From Deltaproteobacteria bacterium (lineage in GTDB: Bacteria; Desulfobacterota; DSM-4660; Desulfatiglandales; B25-G16): a stretch of 8,432 nt of DNA. The stretch lies in NCBI GenBank assembly GCA_003646935.1, contig QMLW01000057.1:1-8432 (forward strand), in the 5' to 3' direction. This document shows positions 1 through 7,011 of the stretch, piece after piece; within the stretch, counting starts at the first letter, position 1; the number at the start of each line of letters is the position of its first letter. Below the pieces are notes generated by a model. The model was given only the letters and a program-made list of their open reading frames with translations. It did not search any database and had not been told where the DNA came from. The translations under genes and the position numbers were made by a program.

Positions 1-385
1 CTCGCGCCAGTCGAATGGCACTCATAGCCGCCTCTGTGCCGGAGTTGACCATCCTCACCATCTCTACTGAGGGCACGGCTTCCACGATCATGGTGGCCAA
101 AAAAACCTCCAGTTCAGTAGAGGCGCCATAGCTTGTTCCGTTCTCTAAGGCGTCGTTGATCGCTTGAATTACCTCGGGAGGCCTGTGACCTAGGATCATC
201 GGTCCCCAGGAACCAACGTAATCGATATACCGCTTCCCCTCCACATCCCACAAAAAGCAGCCATCGGCTCTCTGTATAAAGGGCGGATCGATGCCTACGG
301 CTCGTCCGGCTCTCACTGGGCTGTTAACGCCACCGGGGATTACCCGCCGCGCCTCCAGCAACAACTCCTTGGATCTCTTTTTCAT
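1..385 (-). CDS. hemL: Glutamate-1-semialdehyde 2,1-aminomutase, N-terminal part (runs off the left edge)
   Basis: The first 128 codons of a PLP enzyme that converts glutamate-1-semialdehyde to 5-aminolevulinate, the last step of the C5 route to the tetrapyrrole precursor, in the cytoplasm. Visible family motifs are [10 protein letters not shown] (residues 17-26), the G-x-D-P-x-F stretch (31-36), [15 protein letters not shown] (53-67), NGTSYGAST (82-90) and [16 protein letters not shown] (113-128), which includes the cofactor phosphate-binding loop. The catalytic lysine lies in the missing part, so activity cannot be judged. The ATG at 385-383 is preceded by GGCGAGG at a suitable distance, and the N-terminus MKKRSKELL matches the family. 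It starts 10 bp after the stop of the siroheme decarboxylase gene, so the two are very probably co-transcribed for heme synthesis. Other class-III aminotransferases are possible in principle, but the motifs are specific to HemL. Confidence 0.95.
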   Translation of the reverse strand, partial: MKKRSKELLLEARRVIPGGVNSPVRAGRAVGIDPPFIQRADGCFLWDVEGKRYIDYVGSWGPMILGHRPPEVIQAINDALENGTSYGASTELEVFLATMIVEAVPSVEMVRMVNSGTEAAMSAIRLAR

Positions 386-395
386 ATCGCCTCGC

Positions 396-905
396 CTAAA
401 AATACTCTGGGCTCGTTTTTTTAAACTCCTTGAGGGTGAAAAGCAGGATATAGTCATTCATGCCGGTCATCTGTGAAATTCTTTCCGCGATGTCCCGGCA
501 GTCCTTTCTGCTTTTGCCATGCACCATGGTAAAGAGATTGTATTTCCATTCCCTAGTAGGCGTTCGCTCGTAACAATGGCTGACCTCCCGAACGCTCGCC
601 ATGAGAGGACCAACCTCATCTACTCGATCCTCGGGTACACACCATGCAACCATTGCATTTGCCGTAAGCCCAGCTTGCAAGTGATTTAAGGTGGCACCGA
701 ATCGTCTGAGCACGCCTCGTAGTTTAAGCCCCCGTATCCTCTCCAGCAATTCTTCCTCGTCTATGCCCACCTTGCTCGCTATCTGGGAAAAGGGGGTGGG
801 CGTGAGCGGTAAATCTCCCTGGAGATGACGTATGATTCTCTTGTCAAGATCGTCAATCATGTTTACAAGTTTCTTGTGTTTCTTGAGTTTGCCCATCCTG
901 TTCAA
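396..905 (-). CDS. ahbB: Siroheme decarboxylase subunit, AhbB-like (Lrp/AsnC-type fold)
   Basis: Probable subunit of AhbAB, which decarboxylates siroheme to 12,18-didecarboxysiroheme in the alternative heme pathway of sulfate reducers and archaea. The protein has a winged-helix-like N-terminus (about residues 17-66) followed by a ferredoxin-like AsnC domain. The stretches RRFGATLNH (67-75), ANAMVAW (82-88), VSHCYER (108-114) and YNLFTMVHG (122-130) are typical of the Ahb/Nir decarboxylase branch rather than true Lrp regulators. H110 and Y112 fall in the region where this branch has conserved residues near the substrate. The start is uncertain: TTG at 905 has AAAAGG upstream, an ATG three codons later is also possible, and an in-frame stop lies four codons before the TTG. 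Its place directly before hemL supports an enzyme role. It could instead be the AhbA-type subunit, or less likely a DNA-binding regulator. No partner subunit is seen in this window. Confidence 0.8.
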   Translation of the reverse strand: MNRMGKLKKHKKLVNMIDDLDKRIIRHLQGDLPLTPTPFSQIASKVGIDEEELLERIRGLKLRGVLRRFGATLNHLQAGLTANAMVAWCVPEDRVDEVGPLMASVREVSHCYERTPTREWKYNLFTMVHGKSRKDCRDIAERISQMTGMNDYILLFTLKEFKKTSPEYF

Positions 906-993
906 TTCTGCCTTTTACTGACTCCCTTCGGGCGGTTCACCGGAATGAATGTCTAATTTCCAAAACACAGAAACTAGGAGCTTAGCCCCAATC

Positions 994-1025
994 GGAATGT
1001 TGGAATACTGGAGTGATGGAAAAAT
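994..1025. repeat. 8-bp tandem repeat, four degenerate units
   Basis: Four head-to-tail octamers can be read as GGAATGTT, GGAATACT, GGAGTGAT and GGAAAAAT, followed by GGG. The same octamer family recurs at 2377-2416. The eight bases CCAATCGG (988-995) also occur at 2454-2461 by the other copy. Function unknown; it resembles dispersed intergenic repeats more than a regulator site. Confidence 0.7.
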
Positions 1026-1116
1026 GGGTTTTGAGAGAATTTTTCCGAGATGTTCAATCAGCAATCCTTCAATCTCTCATGTATATTTTTTTATCTGTCC
1101 ACCGTAAAGTAAAACC

Positions 1117-1152
1117 CTATGAACTCAGCAAACACAACAAACCCGACAAACT
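1117..1152. repeat. 9-bp degenerate tandem repeat
   Basis: Three clear 9-bp units, CAGCAAACA, CAACAAACC and CGACAAACT, lie at 1126-1152, and a weaker fourth unit (CTATGAACT) precedes them. All keep an AAC core near the same position. The repeat lies upstream of the candidate livM promoter. Function unknown. Confidence 0.5.
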
Positions 1153-1184
1153 CTAATATGTCAAGAGAAAAGAGGAGATTGCAC

Positions 1185-1213
1185 TTGAAAAGTCATCGAA
1201 AGTCATATATGGT
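1185..1213 (+). promoter_or_regulatory. Candidate sigma-70-type promoter for the liv cluster, with a direct repeat in the spacer
   Basis: TTGAAA (1185-1190) is a 5-of-6 match to the -35 consensus. Seventeen bases later TATGGT (1208-1213) matches the -10 box at four positions. The predicted start of transcription would be near 1220, giving a leader of about 100 nt before livM. Two copies of AAAGTCAT (1189-1196 and 1199-1206), exactly 10 bp apart, sit over the -35 end and spacer and could bind a regulator. The weak -10 box makes this a guess from sequence only. Confidence 0.3.
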
Positions 1214-1306
1214 TCAACTCAAATGAAATCCGCTGGCCCTGCCAGCGTCAAGGCCGCAATGGTCTTGCTTTTTAATGAGAGGAGCGCGTATCGAGGTGAG
1301 AAAAAT

Positions 1307-1318
1307 CAGGACCAGGAA
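1307..1318 (+). promoter_or_regulatory. Ribosome binding site that decides the livM start
   Basis: CAGGA at 1307-1311 lies 7 nt before the ATG at 1319. No comparable site precedes the in-frame ATG at 1223, so the shorter protein is preferred. Confidence 0.6.
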
Positions 1319-2371
1319 ATGGACATAAAGAGGGATTACTACGAGGACATACAACTTCTCGACAGCAAGGTGCTATGGTTCTGGTTCTTGATGCTCATCG
1401 CTGCCCTTATCACCTTCCCCTTTGTTGCATCGAACTACTACATCTATATGGCCAATTACATGGCCATCAACGTGCTCGTTACCGTGGGATTGAATATCCT
1501 GGTGGGTTACACCGGTCAGATATCCCTCGGCCACGCTGGATTCTTCGCCATAGGGGCGTTCTTCACCGTTCTTCTAATGGGCAAGCTTTCCTTTCCCTTT
1601 CTCGTGGCCCTCGTCATCAGCGGGATACTAGCCGCCCTGTTCGGGTTCATCCTCGGCCTCCCAGCACTGCGGCTAGAAGGCCCCTACCTTGCCATAGCTA
1701 CCCTCGGTTTTGGCATGGCCATCACCCAGGTAATAGGCCGATGGGAGCTCTTCGGCGGACGGATGGGCATTCAGGCCCCTCCCCTCAAGCTCTTCGGCTT
1801 TTATCCGATTACCACGGATAGGGGCCTTTACTTCATAATCGTTACCATCACCCTTCTACTCACCTGGGCTGCCAGGAATCTCATGAAAACGAAGATCGGC
1901 AGGGCCTTTATCGCTATACGAGACTCCGACATCGCCGCCCAGACCATGGGCGTTAATCTTACCTATTACAAGACCCTGGCATTTGCCATCAGCGCATTCT
2001 ACGCGGGGATTGCCGGGGGATTGATGGCCTTTATGCTGGGCTTTATAAACCCCAGCAGCTTTAACTTCATCCTCTCAATCTATTTCTTAGCGTTTGTCAT
2101 TGTAGGAGGAGTCGGAACAATCTTCGGCTCGATCATGGGCGGGATGGTGATGACCTGGTTAATCCTCATGTTGGATAAGGTCCAGGATCTAACCTACATA
2201 GGGGATATTCTCATGACCATCTCAGAGAGATGGATGAGCGTTACCGGGATTCACAACGTATCCAGCATCATCCTTGGGCTTATCATCGTTTTAATCGTGG
2301 TATTCGAGCCCCTGGGCCTCTATGGATTCTGGATACGCACGAAGATATACTGGAAGGCCTGGCCGTTTTAG
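1319..2371 (+). CDS. livM: Liv-type ABC transporter permease LivM
   Basis: Inner-membrane permease of a hydrophobic amino acid-type (HAAT/Liv) importer, expected to pair with LivH. With the ATG at 1319 it is 350 residues, normal for LivM. Most of the length is hydrophobic, with roughly ten likely membrane segments. Family hallmarks are GYTGQISLGHAGFFAIGA after the second segment, GLPALRLEGPYLAIATLGFG, and a GGRMGI turn. The loop from about residue 194 (GRAFIAIRDSDIAAQTMGV) is the cytoplasmic coupling region that contacts the ATPases. The frame is open back to an ATG at 1223, but those 32 extra residues are polar, unlike any LivM start I know, and lack a good ribosome binding site. It is the first gene of the cluster, whereas livH more often comes first. 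The true substrate cannot be read from the permease. Confidence 0.93.
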   Translation: MDIKRDYYEDIQLLDSKVLWFWFLMLIAALITFPFVASNYYIYMANYMAINVLVTVGLNILVGYTGQISLGHAGFFAIGAFFTVLLMGKLSFPFLVALVISGILAALFGFILGLPALRLEGPYLAIATLGFGMAITQVIGRWELFGGRMGIQAPPLKLFGFYPITTDRGLYFIIVTITLLLTWAARNLMKTKIGRAFIAIRDSDIAAQTMGVNLTYYKTLAFAISAFYAGIAGGLMAFMLGFINPSSFNFILSIYFLAFVIVGGVGTIFGSIMGGMVMTWLILMLDKVQDLTYIGDILMTISERWMSVTGIHNVSSIILGLIIVLIVVFEPLGLYGFWIRTKIYWKAWPF

Positions 2372-2376
2372 GTATA

Positions 2377-2458
2377 GGAGCAATGGAGTATTGGAGTATT
2401 GGAGTATTGGAGGAATGGGAAAAGGCGTCTCTATTTTATAAGCCTCCATTACTCCAAT
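2377..2458. repeat. 8-bp tandem repeat with inverted copies, hairpin-forming, between livM and livH
   Basis: Five head-to-tail octamers (GGAGCAAT, three GGAGTATT, then GGAGGAAT) fill 2377-2416. Two inverted units, CCTCCATT and ACTCCAAT, follow at 2443-2458. Positions 2398-2413 can pair with 2443-2458 over 16 bp with one mismatch, leaving a loop of about 29 nt. The same octamer family is present at 994-1025. In the transcript this would form a stem just after livM, where it might stabilise the upstream message or lower readthrough; neither is shown. Confidence 0.75.
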
Positions 2459-2494
2459 CGGTTGTGAAACGAAATATCAATTCATATTTTAGGC

Positions 2495-2514
2495 ACGTGT
2501 AACTTTAGACACGT
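2495..2514 (+). repeat. Short inverted repeat before livH
   Basis: ACGTGT (2495-2500) and ACACGT (2509-2514) are perfect inverted copies with an 8-nt gap, lying 15 bp before the livH ATG. It could be a small hairpin near the ribosome binding region or an operator half-site pair. A 6-bp match of this kind also occurs by chance. Confidence 0.3.
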
Positions 2515-2529
2515 TAGGCAGTTTACATC

Positions 2530-3402
2530 ATGTTTCTCCAGCTCATCGTAAGCGGTATTTCCATAGGCAGTATCTATGCCCTAGTGGCGCTCGCAATGGT
2601 CATCATCTACAAGACCTCTGAGGTACCGAACTTCGCCCAGGGGGAGATGGCCATGCTTTCCACCTTTGTAGCATTCATGCTCCTGGCCTCCTTTGGGCAG
2701 CCATTCGTCATTTCCTTCGCCGGGGCTTTGGTATTCGCCGTTGTTCTAGGAGTATTTTTAGAGTTCGTGTTCTTGAGACGGGCAAAGGACCCGAATGTGT
2801 TGAGCCTCATCCTTATTACCCTGGGGTTTGAGATGATGATCTATGGCGTCGCGAGCTGGAAGTGGGGTGCCGAACAGCAAAGCTTCCCCTTTCCCGTATC
2901 GGACTTCGACATAGTCAACCTTGGCCCCGCTGTGGTCAGCTATCTGAATATCGTCACGCTTCTGGTCACCCTCTTCTTGATGTTTATCCTCTTTCTTTTT
3001 TTCAGATACACCAAGGTGGGAATCGCTATGAAGGCCACTCAACAGAATATGCTGGCAGCCAGGATAAACGGCATCAGGGCCAACAGGATACTGTCCATCA
3101 CCTGGGGCATGAGTTCCCTTATTGGGGCGGTGGCCGGCATGATGCTTGCCCCCATCGCAACCTTGGACCCAAACCTGATGCTGGATCCCCTGCTCAAGGG
3201 TTTTGCCTCTGCCGTGTTAGGGGGTATGACCACACTGGTTGGCTCCGCTCTCGGAGGCTATATTCTCGGGATCATCGAGACGCTCTTCGGGGGATACATC
3301 TCCCTGCAGTTTAAATCAATCGTGGCCTTTTTGATAATAGTCCTCGTCCTTTGTTTTAAGCCCAGCGGTCTCTTTGCCAAACACTACGTGCGAAGGGTTT
3401 GA
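2530..3402 (+). CDS. livH: Liv-type ABC transporter permease LivH
   Basis: Second inner-membrane permease of the importer, 290 residues, the usual LivH length. The N-terminus has the family pattern: a membrane segment with GISIGSIYALVALAMVIIY, then PNFAQGEMAML (compare NFAHGE in other LivH proteins). The coupling loop starts near residue 164 (GIAMKATQQNMLAARINGI) and is followed by GAVAGMMLAPI and a glycine-rich LGGMTTLVGSALGGYILG segment. About eight membrane segments are likely. The ATG at 2530 is preceded only by a weak AGG (2516-2518), so translation may be modest or partly coupled. It lies 158 bp after livM, separated by the octamer repeat, and 79 bp before livG. It should form a heterodimer with LivM. 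Confidence 0.94.
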   Translation: MFLQLIVSGISIGSIYALVALAMVIIYKTSEVPNFAQGEMAMLSTFVAFMLLASFGQPFVISFAGALVFAVVLGVFLEFVFLRRAKDPNVLSLILITLGFEMMIYGVASWKWGAEQQSFPFPVSDFDIVNLGPAVVSYLNIVTLLVTLFLMFILFLFFRYTKVGIAMKATQQNMLAARINGIRANRILSITWGMSSLIGAVAGMMLAPIATLDPNLMLDPLLKGFASAVLGGMTTLVGSALGGYILGIIETLFGGYISLQFKSIVAFLIIVLVLCFKPSGLFAKHYVRRV

Positions 3403-3481
3403 TTGGTGTTCGGAGTTTATTACATTTGTCGCGTATGGGATTTGATATCGTTGATTACAATCAGTGCAGTGAATACCATCC

Positions 3482-4279
3482 ATGAATGAAGATCTTTTCA
3501 GAGTTGAAAATCTCTTTATAAGCTTCGGCGGGCTTCGGGCGGTCGATAACGTGAACTTCACGGTAAAAAAGGAGACCATTTTCTCTATCATCGGGCCGAA
3601 CGGTGCCGGGAAAACCACTATTTTCAACTGCATAAACGGTCTCTACAATCCTGATAGCGGAAGGGTGCTGTTCAAGGGTGAAGATATCACGGGGATCAAG
3701 CCCCATAAGGTTGCCATGAAGGGTATCGCCCGCACCTTCCAGAATATCGAGCTCTTCTCCCGAATGACGACCATGGAGAATCTCATGCTGGGCAGACACC
3801 TGCATATGAAAACCGGAATCCTGAGCGGTGCCACCTTCTTTCGAAGAAAATCAAGAGCGGCCCTTGAGGAGATAAAGCATAGAGAACGCGTGGAGCACAT
3901 CATCGATCTACTGGACCTCCAGTACGCCAGGAATCAGTTCGTGGGTAGCCTTCCCTATGGCACCCAAAAGCTCATAGAGCTGGGCCGGGCCCTTGCCCTT
4001 GAGCCCGAGCTTTTGCTCTTGGATGAACCCTCCGCCGGCATGAACACGGAGGAAAAACAGGACCTCATCTTCTGGATCAAGGATATACAGGATGAATTAG
4101 GGGTGACTATCTTGTTGATAGAACACGATATGAGGATGGTGATGGATATCTCGGACAGGATTCTTGCTATTAACTTCGGCAAACCCATCGGCGAGGGAGC
4201 CCCGGAAGAGATACAGAACAATCCCGAGGTTCTTCAGGCCTATCTAGGAGAAGACGAATTGACCAATGCCGCTTCTTGA
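3482..4279 (+). CDS. livG: Liv-type ABC transporter ATP-binding protein LivG
   Basis: Cytoplasmic ATPase that powers the importer together with LivF; 265 residues, normal for LivG. Walker A is GPNGAGKTT (38-46), the Q-loop is ARTFQN with Q87, the signature is LPYGTQK (157-163), Walker B is LLLLDEP with D181 and E182, and the switch histidine is H215 in LLIEHDM. The LPYG signature in place of LSGG is usual for LivG. All catalytic residues are present. No good ribosome binding site precedes the ATG at 3482, and the region from 3403 to 3481 shows no clear terminator or promoter. Its 3' end overlaps livF by 14 bp, which suggests translational coupling and equal amounts of the two ATPases. Confidence 0.95.
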   Translation: MNEDLFRVENLFISFGGLRAVDNVNFTVKKETIFSIIGPNGAGKTTIFNCINGLYNPDSGRVLFKGEDITGIKPHKVAMKGIARTFQNIELFSRMTTMENLMLGRHLHMKTGILSGATFFRRKSRAALEEIKHRERVEHIIDLLDLQYARNQFVGSLPYGTQKLIELGRALALEPELLLLDEPSAGMNTEEKQDLIFWIKDIQDELGVTILLIEHDMRMVMDISDRILAINFGKPIGEGAPEEIQNNPEVLQAYLGEDELTNAAS

Positions 4280-5039
4280 GATCAAAAACATTGAGACCTT
4301 CTACAGGCTCATCTATGCGCTCAAGGGCGTTTCTCTCGCCCTTGATGAGGGCACGAACACGACTATCCTGGGCAACAACGGTGCAGGCAAATCAACCATA
4401 CTCAAGACCGTAATGGGCTTAATCGATGATCAGCCCGACAAGGGCACCATCGAGTTTATGGGAAAGCGCATCGACAGAAAGGATCCCGAGGATATCGTTC
4501 GCTTGGGTATCTCATACGTGCCCGAGGGCCGCGAGGTCTTCGAGGAGCTCACGACCAGGGAGAACCTCCTCATGGGTGCCTACCGCAGACGCGATAGGGC
4601 CGGGATCAGGGAGGACTTCAGGAGAATCTATGACTACTTCTCAGTGCTCGAGGAACGGGAGGACCAGCTCGCCGGAACCCTCTCTGGAGGAGAGCAACAG
4701 ATGCTGGCAATAGGCAGGGCCTTGATGAACAAGCCCAGGCTCCTGTTCTTGGATGAGCCGTCCCTCGGGCTCTCGCCGCTCATGGTAAAGGAGATATTTG
4801 ACATCATTAAGATGATAAACTCGGAGGGCATTACCATACTCTTAGTGGAGCAAAACGCCCGTATGGCCTTAAAGATAGCCCACTTCGGGCTGATCTTGGA
4901 AAACGGACGCTTCGTCATGAAGGGAAGAGCAGAAGAGCTCTTGGAAGATGAAGATGTAAAGGAGTTCTACCTCGGCATAAAACAGACGGAGTCTGCCAAG
5001 GGCTATCAGAGGTGGAAGAGAAAGAAAAGATGGAGATAA
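4266..5039 (+). CDS. livF: Liv-type ABC transporter ATP-binding protein LivF
   Basis: Second ATPase of the importer, 257 residues. Walker A is GNNGAGKST (36-44), the Q-loop region includes SYVPEGREVF, the signature is LSGGEQQ (139-145) and Walker B is LLFLDEP with D163 and E164. Glutamine (Q196, in LLVEQNA) stands where most ABC ATPases have the switch histidine; this is normal for LivF. The protein continues past the usual end with a basic tail (YQRWKRKKRWR) after YLGIKQTESAKG. The ATG lies inside livG, 14 bp before that gene's last base, so translation is probably coupled. The acyl-CoA synthetase gene begins 37 bp downstream. Confidence 0.95.
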   Translation: MPLLEIKNIETFYRLIYALKGVSLALDEGTNTTILGNNGAGKSTILKTVMGLIDDQPDKGTIEFMGKRIDRKDPEDIVRLGISYVPEGREVFEELTTRENLLMGAYRRRDRAGIREDFRRIYDYFSVLEEREDQLAGTLSGGEQQMLAIGRALMNKPRLLFLDEPSLGLSPLMVKEIFDIIKMINSEGITILLVEQNARMALKIAHFGLILENGRFVMKGRAEELLEDEDVKEFYLGIKQTESAKGYQRWKRKKRWR

Positions 5040-5076
5040 AATCGCTCCGCGATTTAATAGGAGAATAACTTCTGTA

Positions 5077-6885
5077 ATGACATTGAAAACGCTCCCACAG
5101 GTATTTAAAGCTGCGGTCCATAAATATGGTGACCGTGTAGCAATGCGGAAGAAGGAATACGGCCTGTGGCACGATATCTCCTGGAATGAGTACGATAGGC
5201 TGGTTCAGTACCTGGGCTCCGCCCTTATAACAATGGGGTTAGAGAAGGGAGAATGCGTATCCATCATAGGTGACAATTGCCCTGAATGGGTGATTGTAGA
5301 TATGGGCGTGCAATGTGCAGGCGGAGTCTCAGTCGGCATCTATGCAACCAATGCCTGGCCTCAGGCGGAGTATGTCGTTCAGAACTCAGAGTCGAAATTC
5401 TTATTTGTGGAGAATGAAGAACAGCTCGATAAGTGGTTCAAGTTTCGAGACAACGTCCCGCATCTCGGAAAAGTAATCGTGTGGGATCTGGAGGGCCTCA
5501 AAGATTTCAAGGATCCCATGGTCATGACGTATGAAGAACTCCTGGAGATTGGAAGGAAGGCCATTGAGGAGCAGCCCGCGCTCCTTGAGAACCGTTCGAA
5601 TAAGATCGCGCCTGAGGATCTCGCATTTCTCATCTATACATCAGGCACTACAGGCCCCCCAAAGGGCGCAATGTTGACACATGGAAATATCACATGGATG
5701 GGAGAAGCGGTGCAGGAAGTCATTCCAGTGGAGGAGAAAAGTGAGGTATTATCGTATCTTCCCCTATGCCATATCTTCGAGAGGCTCTTTTCGGTAATCT
5801 TCCACGTCACCCATGGTACCATTGTAAACTTTATTGAGAACGTAGACACCGTTACGGATAATATGAAGGAGATCTCTCCGACAATAGGATATGCCGTCCC
5901 TCGAATCTGGGAAAAATATCTTTCTGCTATCTATATCAGGATGTCCGACGCCACCCGGTTTAAGAGACTTGCTTTCTTCACGGCTCTTAAGATTGGGCAG
6001 AAACGGACCTCATTGAAGATGAAGCTCGAGCCTGTTCCGTTCTACCTGGAGGTTTTATATCGGCTTTCTCACCTAGCGGTCTTTAGAAAACTAAAACAAA
6101 GATTGGGATTTGACCGCATGAAGATGGCCATTACAACCGCTGCTCCTATATCGTCGGATGTGATCCATTTTTTCCAGTCCATTGGGGTCAATCTCATTGA
6201 GGTCTATGGCCAGACCGAGGTTACAGGGCCTACATCCGTGAGCAAGCTCGTGAGGCTAAAGCTTGGAACCGTCGGGCCTCCTCTCCCTGGTGTAGAGGTG
6301 CAAATAGCAGATGATGGAGAGATACTGGTGAGATCACCAGGTGTGTTCAAGGGATACTATAAAAATCCCGAGGCCACTGCAGAGACCTTAAAAGACGGAT
6401 GGCTTCACTCCGGTGATGTCGGCGAGTTGGACGAGGATGGCTACCTCAAAATAACGGACCGAAAAAAGGACATCATCGTGACTGCGGGCGGAAAGAACAT
6501 CACCCCCCAGTATATAGAGAACCAGTTGAAGCTCAGCTCCTACATAAACGATGCAGTCATTATAGGTGACAAAAGGAAATATATCACCGCCCTCGTCATG
6601 ATCGACGAGGATAATGTGGTCAAGTACGCTCAGGATAACAAGATTCAGTTCTCAACCTATAAAGACTTGACTCAGAGCCCTGAGATTTTTAAGCTGATAA
6701 GTAAAGAGGTTGATAACGTCAACAGCGGATTGTCACGGGTTGAGCAGGTAAAGAAATTCACGATCATCCCCAAGAAGCTCTATGAGGAAGACGGCGAGGT
6801 AACACCGACCATGAAGGTCAAACGAAAGGCCATCAATGAGCAGTTCGGTGATCTGATTGAGGCGATGTATAGCACAAAGCAATAG
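5077..6885 (+). CDS. AMP-forming acyl-CoA synthetase (long-chain fatty acid-CoA ligase type)
   Basis: Member of the ANL superfamily, closest by pattern to the long-chain group (FadD15/FAA1-like), 602 residues. It joins a carboxylic acid to CoA through an acyl-AMP intermediate. The phosphate-binding motif YTSGTTGPPKG is at 187-197, the adenine-site motif YGQTE at 377-381, the ribose-binding aspartate is D447 in LHSGD, the hinge region is ITDRKKD (459-465), and the probable catalytic lysine is in PTMKVKRK (577-584). All key motifs are intact. AGGAG at 5059-5063 lies 13 nt before the ATG, a rather long spacing. The gene sits between the transporter ATPase and binding protein genes on the same strand, so it likely acts on the imported substrate. 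Chain length, or whether the acid is fatty or aromatic, cannot be read from the sequence. I give no gene symbol because fadD would imply a known specificity. Confidence 0.92.
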   Translation: MTLKTLPQVFKAAVHKYGDRVAMRKKEYGLWHDISWNEYDRLVQYLGSALITMGLEKGECVSIIGDNCPEWVIVDMGVQCAGGVSVGIYATNAWPQAEYVVQNSESKFLFVENEEQLDKWFKFRDNVPHLGKVIVWDLEGLKDFKDPMVMTYEELLEIGRKAIEEQPALLENRSNKIAPEDLAFLIYTSGTTGPPKGAMLTHGNITWMGEAVQEVIPVEEKSEVLSYLPLCHIFERLFSVIFHVTHGTIVNFIENVDTVTDNMKEISPTIGYAVPRIWEKYLSAIYIRMSDATRFKRLAFFTALKIGQKRTSLKMKLEPVPFYLEVLYRLSHLAVFRKLKQRLGFDRMKMAITTAAPISSDVIHFFQSIGVNLIEVYGQTEVTGPTSVSKLVRLKLGTVGPPLPGVEVQIADDGEILVRSPGVFKGYYKNPEATAETLKDGWLHSGDVGELDEDGYLKITDRKKDIIVTAGGKNITPQYIENQLKLSSYINDAVIIGDKRKYITALVMIDEDNVVKYAQDNKIQFSTYKDLTQSPEIFKLISKEVDNVNSGLSRVEQVKKFTIIPKKLYEEDGEVTPTMKVKRKAINEQFGDLIEAMYSTKQ

Positions 6886-6999
6886 ATGGGTGAACAAGAG
6901 AATAATCCGCTATCCCTTAATCCCAACACGCCATGATTACACTTTACTAGTGAGGATAGGCAACGTTACCAGTACTCAACTACAACAAGAAATGTAAAA

Positions 7000-7011
7000 A
7001 GGAGGGAGAGC
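7000..7011 (+). promoter_or_regulatory. Strong ribosome binding site of livK
   Basis: AGGAGG at 7000-7005, 6 nt before the ATG, is close to the ideal Shine-Dalgarno sequence. It is the best in the window and fits the need for more binding protein than transporter. Confidence 0.75.

Larger units (their letters stand above)
906..1318. other. Divergent intergenic region between the heme genes and the liv cluster
   Basis: About 410 bp between oppositely directed genes, so it should carry promoters for both sides. It contains an 8-bp tandem repeat (994-1025), a T-rich run near 1085-1093, a 9-bp degenerate repeat (1117-1152) and a candidate rightward promoter (1185-1213). I found no convincing leftward promoter for the heme genes and no convincing small gene. 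A reading frame opens at 1223 in frame with livM, but it reads as unconserved leader sequence. Confidence 0.6.

Noticed and set aside
291..476. A 61-codon plus-strand frame over the hemL/ahbB junction
   Set aside because: It is antisense to two well supported genes, and its translation resembles nothing known.
2230..2502. A 90-codon plus-strand frame across the livM end and the octamer repeat
   Set aside because: Its first half is livM in another frame and its second half is repeat sequence; no family resemblance.
3950..3970. LivG signature LPYGTQK instead of LSGGQ
   Set aside because: This variant is the norm for LivG proteins and does not suggest a defective ATPase.
4851..4853. Glutamine in place of the switch histidine in LivF
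   Set aside because: EQN at this position is characteristic of LivF, so it is not a loss of function.
5039..5055. Small inverted repeat AAATCG/CGATTT after livF
   Set aside because: Only 6 bp with an AT-rich base and no T-run; too weak to call a terminator, and the ligase gene follows closely.
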